DNA from: Shewanella salipaludis
GTDB lineage: Bacteria; Pseudomonadota; Gammaproteobacteria; Enterobacterales; Shewanellaceae
Length of the DNA stretch: 64,000 nt
Direction of reading: 5' to 3'
Assembly: GCF_012911865.1 (NCBI RefSeq)
Contig: NZ_JAAXYH010000017.1
Location: forward strand, 1 to 64,000
Made by a program: the position numbers and the translations under genes. The notes under the pieces were generated by a model that was not told where the DNA came from, searched no databases, and saw only the letters and a list, made by a program, of their open reading frames with translations. Of the stretch, positions 60,526-64,000 are shown piece after piece (the first letter of the stretch is position 1; every line of letters begins with the position of its first letter).

Positions 60526-60551
60526 TATCGAGCGTCCGGCCTGCAGGCCGT

Positions 60552-60593
60552 AAAAAAGCGCGCCCGGCCTGTCCAGGGGCCGAACGCGCTTGT
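60552..60593. terminator. Terminator of the downstream porin gene
   Basis: On the minus strand AAGCGCG and CGCGCTT, with an inner CGGCC/GGCCG extension, form a long stem ending in TTTTTTA. It follows the porin stop by about 70 bases and also lies just after the convergent tpm gene. Confidence 0.78.
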
Positions 60594-60663
60594 TCACTCT
60601 TGTGCAACGCCTGCCGGGCCTGCCGGCTAACGCCCGGGAGCGGCTTGAAGCGGGAGCTTGGGA

Positions 60664-61692
60664 CTAGAAGTCGTAACGCACACCCACAGTGAAGATGTCG
60701 TCGTCCAACAGCTCGACCTTGTTGCCGGCAACCCTGTGATCCCCTTCATACATGGCATAGTGACCCCAGAGCAGCGTCGACTTGGCGATGCGGTAGTCGG
60801 CACCCAGGGTGATGTTCTGCACCTCTATGTCCGTGCCCGACTCACCCTTGATGTTCTTGTAATAGTTACCGAAACCTGCGCTGTCTTTACCGTATTCCGC
60901 CTTGAGATTCACCCCGTTGAGGTTGTAGCTGACGTTGACGAAGTAGGTATTGCCGTCGATGGCACTGTCTGTTGCGCTCTCCGAGTGCTGGTACAGGCCG
61001 CCGAGCTTGAAGTCACCCAGTTTCACCTGCGCCACACCCCGGTAGGCATCCAGGTTGCTGATGCCCTTGTTGTAGGCGGCGGCCAGATAATAGTTCTGTT
61101 CCTTGAGTTTCTTGTCACCCAGGGTGGCGCTGATGGCGTACTGGCTGTCGTCGGATGCCTGATTATCTTCCATCAGGTAGGTAGCGTTGAGGGTGATAAG
61201 ATCGGCAATCTTGGGTGAGTAATACCAGATACCGTCGGCGCTGCGGGTCTGGGCGCCAACCAGGCGGTCGATATCCGCGTTGGTGTTGCCGAACAGATCC
61301 ACGCCGCCTTCGGATTGCTTGAAGACGGTATCGTTGCGACCGACCAGGACGCTACCCGCCTGGGTTTTCAGCCCCAGGAAGGTGTTGCGCGCCTTGAAGA
61401 CTATGTCATCGCCGCTCTTGTCTTTGGTCTGGGTGGTGTTTTCAACCTGGAATTCCATCTGGTAGAGGATATCGAACCCCTCGGCAAGCTGCTCGCTGCC
61501 TTTGACCCCCAGATTGGAGAAGTTGCTCTCCAGCACAGTGCCGTCTTTCTTGTTCTGGGTGGTCGCGCCTGTATCCGAGTTGGCGACCGAGAGATCCAAA
61601 CGACCGTAAAAACTTGGGCCATCGGCCAGCGCGCCGAAGGACGCCAAGGCGAGTATGGAGGCAACCGAGGTCGAGATAAGAGTCTTGTTCAT
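60664..61692 (-). CDS. General porin, downstream copy
   Basis: This 342-residue outer membrane porin allows diffusion of small solutes. It has a signal peptide (about 1-23, SFGALA), the opening strand DGPSFYGRLDLSVANSD and the constriction-type NTFLGLKTQAGSVLVGRND. It ends in phenylalanine (TVGVRYDF). GGGAG precedes the ATG. The mature part is almost identical to that of the upstream porin gene, while the signal peptides differ. This tandem arrangement suggests duplication with later sequence exchange. Confidence 0.93.
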   Translation of the reverse strand: MNKTLISTSVASILALASFGALADGPSFYGRLDLSVANSDTGATTQNKKDGTVLESNFSNLGVKGSEQLAEGFDILYQMEFQVENTTQTKDKSGDDIVFKARNTFLGLKTQAGSVLVGRNDTVFKQSEGGVDLFGNTNADIDRLVGAQTRSADGIWYYSPKIADLITLNATYLMEDNQASDDSQYAISATLGDKKLKEQNYYLAAAYNKGISNLDAYRGVAQVKLGDFKLGGLYQHSESATDSAIDGNTYFVNVSYNLNGVNLKAEYGKDSAGFGNYYKNIKGESGTDIEVQNITLGADYRIAKSTLLWGHYAMYEGDHRVAGNKVELLDDDIFTVGVRYDF

Positions 61693-62036
61693 GTGTAGCT
61701 CCCTGAAACTTAAGTTTATAGTAATTGTTGTGGTGTCGAGCCGCGCCGCGCCCAGGTGCAGGCGCTGCAGGCCGCATGGAGACTCGACCCTTGTTGTTTA
61801 GGCAATTACCACGCCAGGGTGTTGTTAACTTGTTAACTTGTTAATTTCGTGGGGTGTTTGTGAAACGCCATAGAGGCGGGAGCGAGTTGTTGGGTGAGAT
61901 CTCGCGCATCTTCTCGGTCAAGATGGGTGGGAAACCGCTCAAACCTTTGGGCCTGGGCGCAGCGAATCTTGTCAGGCGGCGGGGAAATAAAAAGGCGACC
62001 CTATGGGCCGCCTCGACATGGAGTGAATGCCGTCGA
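61693..62036 (-). other. Inter-porin region with terminator
   Basis: About 340 bases. It begins, reading leftward on the minus strand, with a hairpin (AGGCGGCCC...GGGTCGCCT, 61985-62013) and a T-run that terminates the upstream porin gene, then provides the promoter of the downstream copy. The sequence is not shared with the region before the upstream porin gene. No coding frame of note. Confidence 0.6.
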
Positions 62037-63065
62037 CTAGAAGTCGTAACGCACACCCACAGTGAAGACGTCGTCGTCCAACAGCTCGACCTTGTTGCCG
62101 GCAACCCTGTGATCCCCTTCATACATGGCATAGTGACCCCAGAGCATGGTCGACTTGGCTATGCGGTAGTCGGCACCCAGAATGATGTTCTGCACGTCTA
62201 TGTCTGTGCCCGACTCACCCTTGATGTTCTTGTAATAGTTACCGAAACCTGCGCTGTCTTTGCCATATTCCGCCTTGAGATTCACCCCGTTGAGATTGTA
62301 GCTGACGTTGACTAAATAGGTGTTGCCGTCGATGGCGCTGTCTGTCGCGTTCTCCGAGTGCTGGTACAGGCCGCCGAGCTTGAAGTCACCCAGTTTCACC
62401 TGCGCCACACCCCGGTAGGCATCCAGGTTGCTGATGCCCTTGTTGTAGGCGGCGGCCAGATAATAGTTCTGTTCCTTGAGTTTCTTGTCACCCAGGGTGG
62501 CGCTGATGGCGTACTGGCTGTCGTCGGATGCCTGATTATCTTCCATCAGGTAGGTAGCGTTGAGGGTGATAAGATCGGCAATCTTGGGTGAGTAATACCA
62601 GATACCGTCGGCGCTGCGGGTCTGGGCGCCAACCAGGCGGTCGATATCCGCGTTGGTGTTGCCGAACAGATCCACGCCGCCTTCGGATTGCTTGAAGACG
62701 GTATCGTTGCGACCGACCAGGACGCTACCCGCCTGGGTTTTCAGCCCCAGGAAGGTGTTGCGCGCCTTGAAGACTATGTCATCGCCGCTCTTGTCTTTGG
62801 TCTGGGTGGTGTTTTCAACCTGGAATTCCATCTGGTAGAGGATATCGAACCCCTCGGCAAGCTGCTCGCTGCCTTTGACCCCCAGATTGGAGAAGTTGCT
62901 CTCCAGCACCGTGCCGTCTTTCTTGTTCTGGGTGGTCGCGCCTGTATCCGAGTTGGCGACCGAGAGATCCAAACGACCGTAAAAACTTGGGCCATCGGCT
63001 AGCGCACCGAAGGAGGTCAACGTCAGTGCGGAGACTACTGACGCAGCGATAAAATTCTTTTTCAT
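62037..63065 (-). CDS. General porin, upstream copy
   Basis: This 342-residue porin of the same family has a different signal peptide (MKKNFIAASVVSALTLTSFG) but a mature protein nearly identical to the downstream copy. The few changes seen are Ser/Asn in the HSE-ATD loop, Phe/Leu in NTY-VNV, Glu/Asp and Thr/Ile in the VQNI strand, and Leu/Met before LWGH. The ATG at 63065 has GGAG nine bases upstream and is preferred to an in-frame ATG ten codons earlier. The different upstream regions imply different regulation of near-equal pores. Confidence 0.93.
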   Translation of the reverse strand: MKKNFIAASVVSALTLTSFGALADGPSFYGRLDLSVANSDTGATTQNKKDGTVLESNFSNLGVKGSEQLAEGFDILYQMEFQVENTTQTKDKSGDDIVFKARNTFLGLKTQAGSVLVGRNDTVFKQSEGGVDLFGNTNADIDRLVGAQTRSADGIWYYSPKIADLITLNATYLMEDNQASDDSQYAISATLGDKKLKEQNYYLAAAYNKGISNLDAYRGVAQVKLGDFKLGGLYQHSENATDSAIDGNTYLVNVSYNLNGVNLKAEYGKDSAGFGNYYKNIKGESGTDIDVQNIILGADYRIAKSTMLWGHYAMYEGDHRVAGNKVELLDDDVFTVGVRYDF

Positions 63066-63587
63066 TGTTTCATGCTCCATTGAACCTAGGTTCATTTACC
63101 ATTTTTTAATGGTTTTGTGTGGTAACAACTTGGTATGAATCGCTTATTGGGAAATCAAGCGATGGCCGATTGTGACAGACTTTATGACGTAAACTTGTGT
63201 GGCAAGTCAAACTCTAGCGCTCTGGTGGCCGATTAATATAGGACCTTAGGCTAATTGACTCAGTCTGTATTTGTGACTGTTATATGACATAAACACAATC
63301 GTTTTTTCGACCTAAGTGTTTGTCTAAGGTGAACACTCTGTGTTTATTGCGCCTTAGTCTTCACTTGGGTATCGGATCTGCGCAATGCGACTATGGCTTG
63401 GAGCAGTGAGGCGGATGAGTCGAGGCGCCCGCCCCGAGTGCAAGATAGCGTTAGTTTTTCGGCCGAATTCGTTTAAAATCCCCGCCTATAGTTGTTTTGC
63501 CCCGTCTGCAGCCCCCGGCTGCCGACCGGCAGATGTTTACCCGAGTCGCCAAGTCCAGGTGCGACTCATCATATTGAGGTTGGTAGT
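63066..63587. other. Divergent intergenic region before porin and tcdA
   Basis: About 520 bases, AT-rich near the porin. Two TATGACxTAAAC elements lie at about 63182 and 63284 and could be regulator sites, though I cannot assign a regulator. The tcdA promoter must lie in the right half. No convincing gene. Confidence 0.45.
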
Positions 63588-64000
63588 ATGTCTGAGGCAT
63601 ATCAGAATCGCTTTGGCGGCATAGGTCGTTTGTATGGCCGTGGGGCATTGGACAAGTTTGCCCAGTCTCATGTGGTCATAGTCGGGATCGGCGGGGTCGG
63701 CACCTGGGCGGCGGAAGCCCTGGCCCGCAGTGGCATAGGTCAGTTGACCCTGATCGATCTCGACGATATTTGTGTGACCAATACCAACAGGCAGATCCAC
63801 GCCTTAGCCGGCACCATAGGTGAGTCCAAGGTGGCCGTGATGGCGCAACGCATTCGCGAGATCAACCCCGACTGCCGGGTCAATGAGGTCGAAGACTTTG
63901 TTACCCTGGATAACCTGGGTGAGCACTTTGTCGGCGGCAAAGACGGCGGCACTATCGACTATGTGGTCGATTGCATAGATGCGGTCAAGCAGAAGGCGGC
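63588..64000 (+). CDS. tcdA: tRNA threonylcarbamoyladenosine dehydratase (partial)
   Basis: TcdA cyclises t6A37 of tRNAs to ct6A using ATP. The first ~137 codons are in the window, which cuts off the 3' end. The frame starts MSEAYQNRFGGIGRLYGRGA and has the E1-like ATP-binding VVIVGIGGVGTWAAEALARSG and LIDLDDICVTNTNRQIHAL motifs of TcdA/CsdL. The family also has the later CIDAVKQKAA-type segment, which is present at the edge. Confidence 0.94.
   Translation, partial: MSEAYQNRFGGIGRLYGRGALDKFAQSHVVIVGIGGVGTWAAEALARSGIGQLTLIDLDDICVTNTNRQIHALAGTIGESKVAVMAQRIREINPDCRVNEVEDFVTLDNLGEHFVGGKDGGTIDYVVDCIDAVKQKA

Overview
The window reads as chromosomal DNA of a GC-rich marine or aquatic gammaproteobacterium, most likely Shewanella or a close relative. 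The evidence is the set of gene families (long-form PurC, ProBA, PutP, CmoM, RraB, a 966-residue RapA, PIN-PhoH, a secreted EndA-type nuclease, a Gram-negative general porin, TcdA). The genus is inferred from gene content, not from an rRNA. No rRNA, tRNA, CRISPR array or intact insertion sequence was seen.

Layout. 1-3.5 kb is an AT-rich accessory stretch. It starts with gene debris (the tail of a glyoxalase-like gene abutting a piece of an ABC-exporter ATPase). It continues with unknown genes, including a 51-residue two-helix membrane protein and a 315-residue membrane protein, and ends with a membrane-anchored XRE regulator. 3.8-9.6 kb holds purC, proBA and putP; putP is preceded by a 59-residue membrane-protein gene that ends one base before it. 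10-13.1 kb is an arsenic module (arsR, arsJ-partner GAPDH, arsJ) with two ArsR-type operators and, upstream, a perfect 34-bp palindrome. 13.2-27 kb carries an MBL/beta-CASP hydrolase, a TonB receptor, a lamin-tail/PPC/EndA nuclease, an alanine-type Na+ symporter, a QEGLA-motif protein, a PDC sensor without output domain, rimK, a TorF-type outer membrane protein and HU.

27-37.7 kb mixes signalling (tandem receiver protein, EAL-CBS-GGDEF protein) with small conserved proteins, TraB/GumN, cmoM, a MaoC-like dehydratase, an aldo-keto reductase and an MscS channel. 37.8-41.5 kb is a zinc/manganese-type uptake locus: small Cys/His proteins, an outer membrane barrel with a His/Glu loop, a solute-binding protein and a permease, but no ATPase. 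41.6-42.3 kb is a duplicated repeat array that appears to be copies of the plsC promoter. It is followed by plsC, rraB, a diguanylate cyclase paired with a receiver-CheC protein, a DUF3530 protein and rapA. 50-60.5 kb has PIN-PhoH, a 1236-residue hybrid sensor kinase, an 806-residue zinc metalloprotease, an unusual Ser/Thr-type kinase (HGD and DWG motifs) and a thiopurine-type methyltransferase. The window ends with two nearly identical tandem porin genes and the 5' part of tcdA.

Most of the window is ordinary core genome. The most interesting observations are the promoter-repeat array before plsC, the recently homogenised porin pair, the putP leader gene, the metal-uptake operon lacking its ATPase, the divergent kinase, the 34-bp palindrome, and the unknown membrane genes in the AT-rich stretch.
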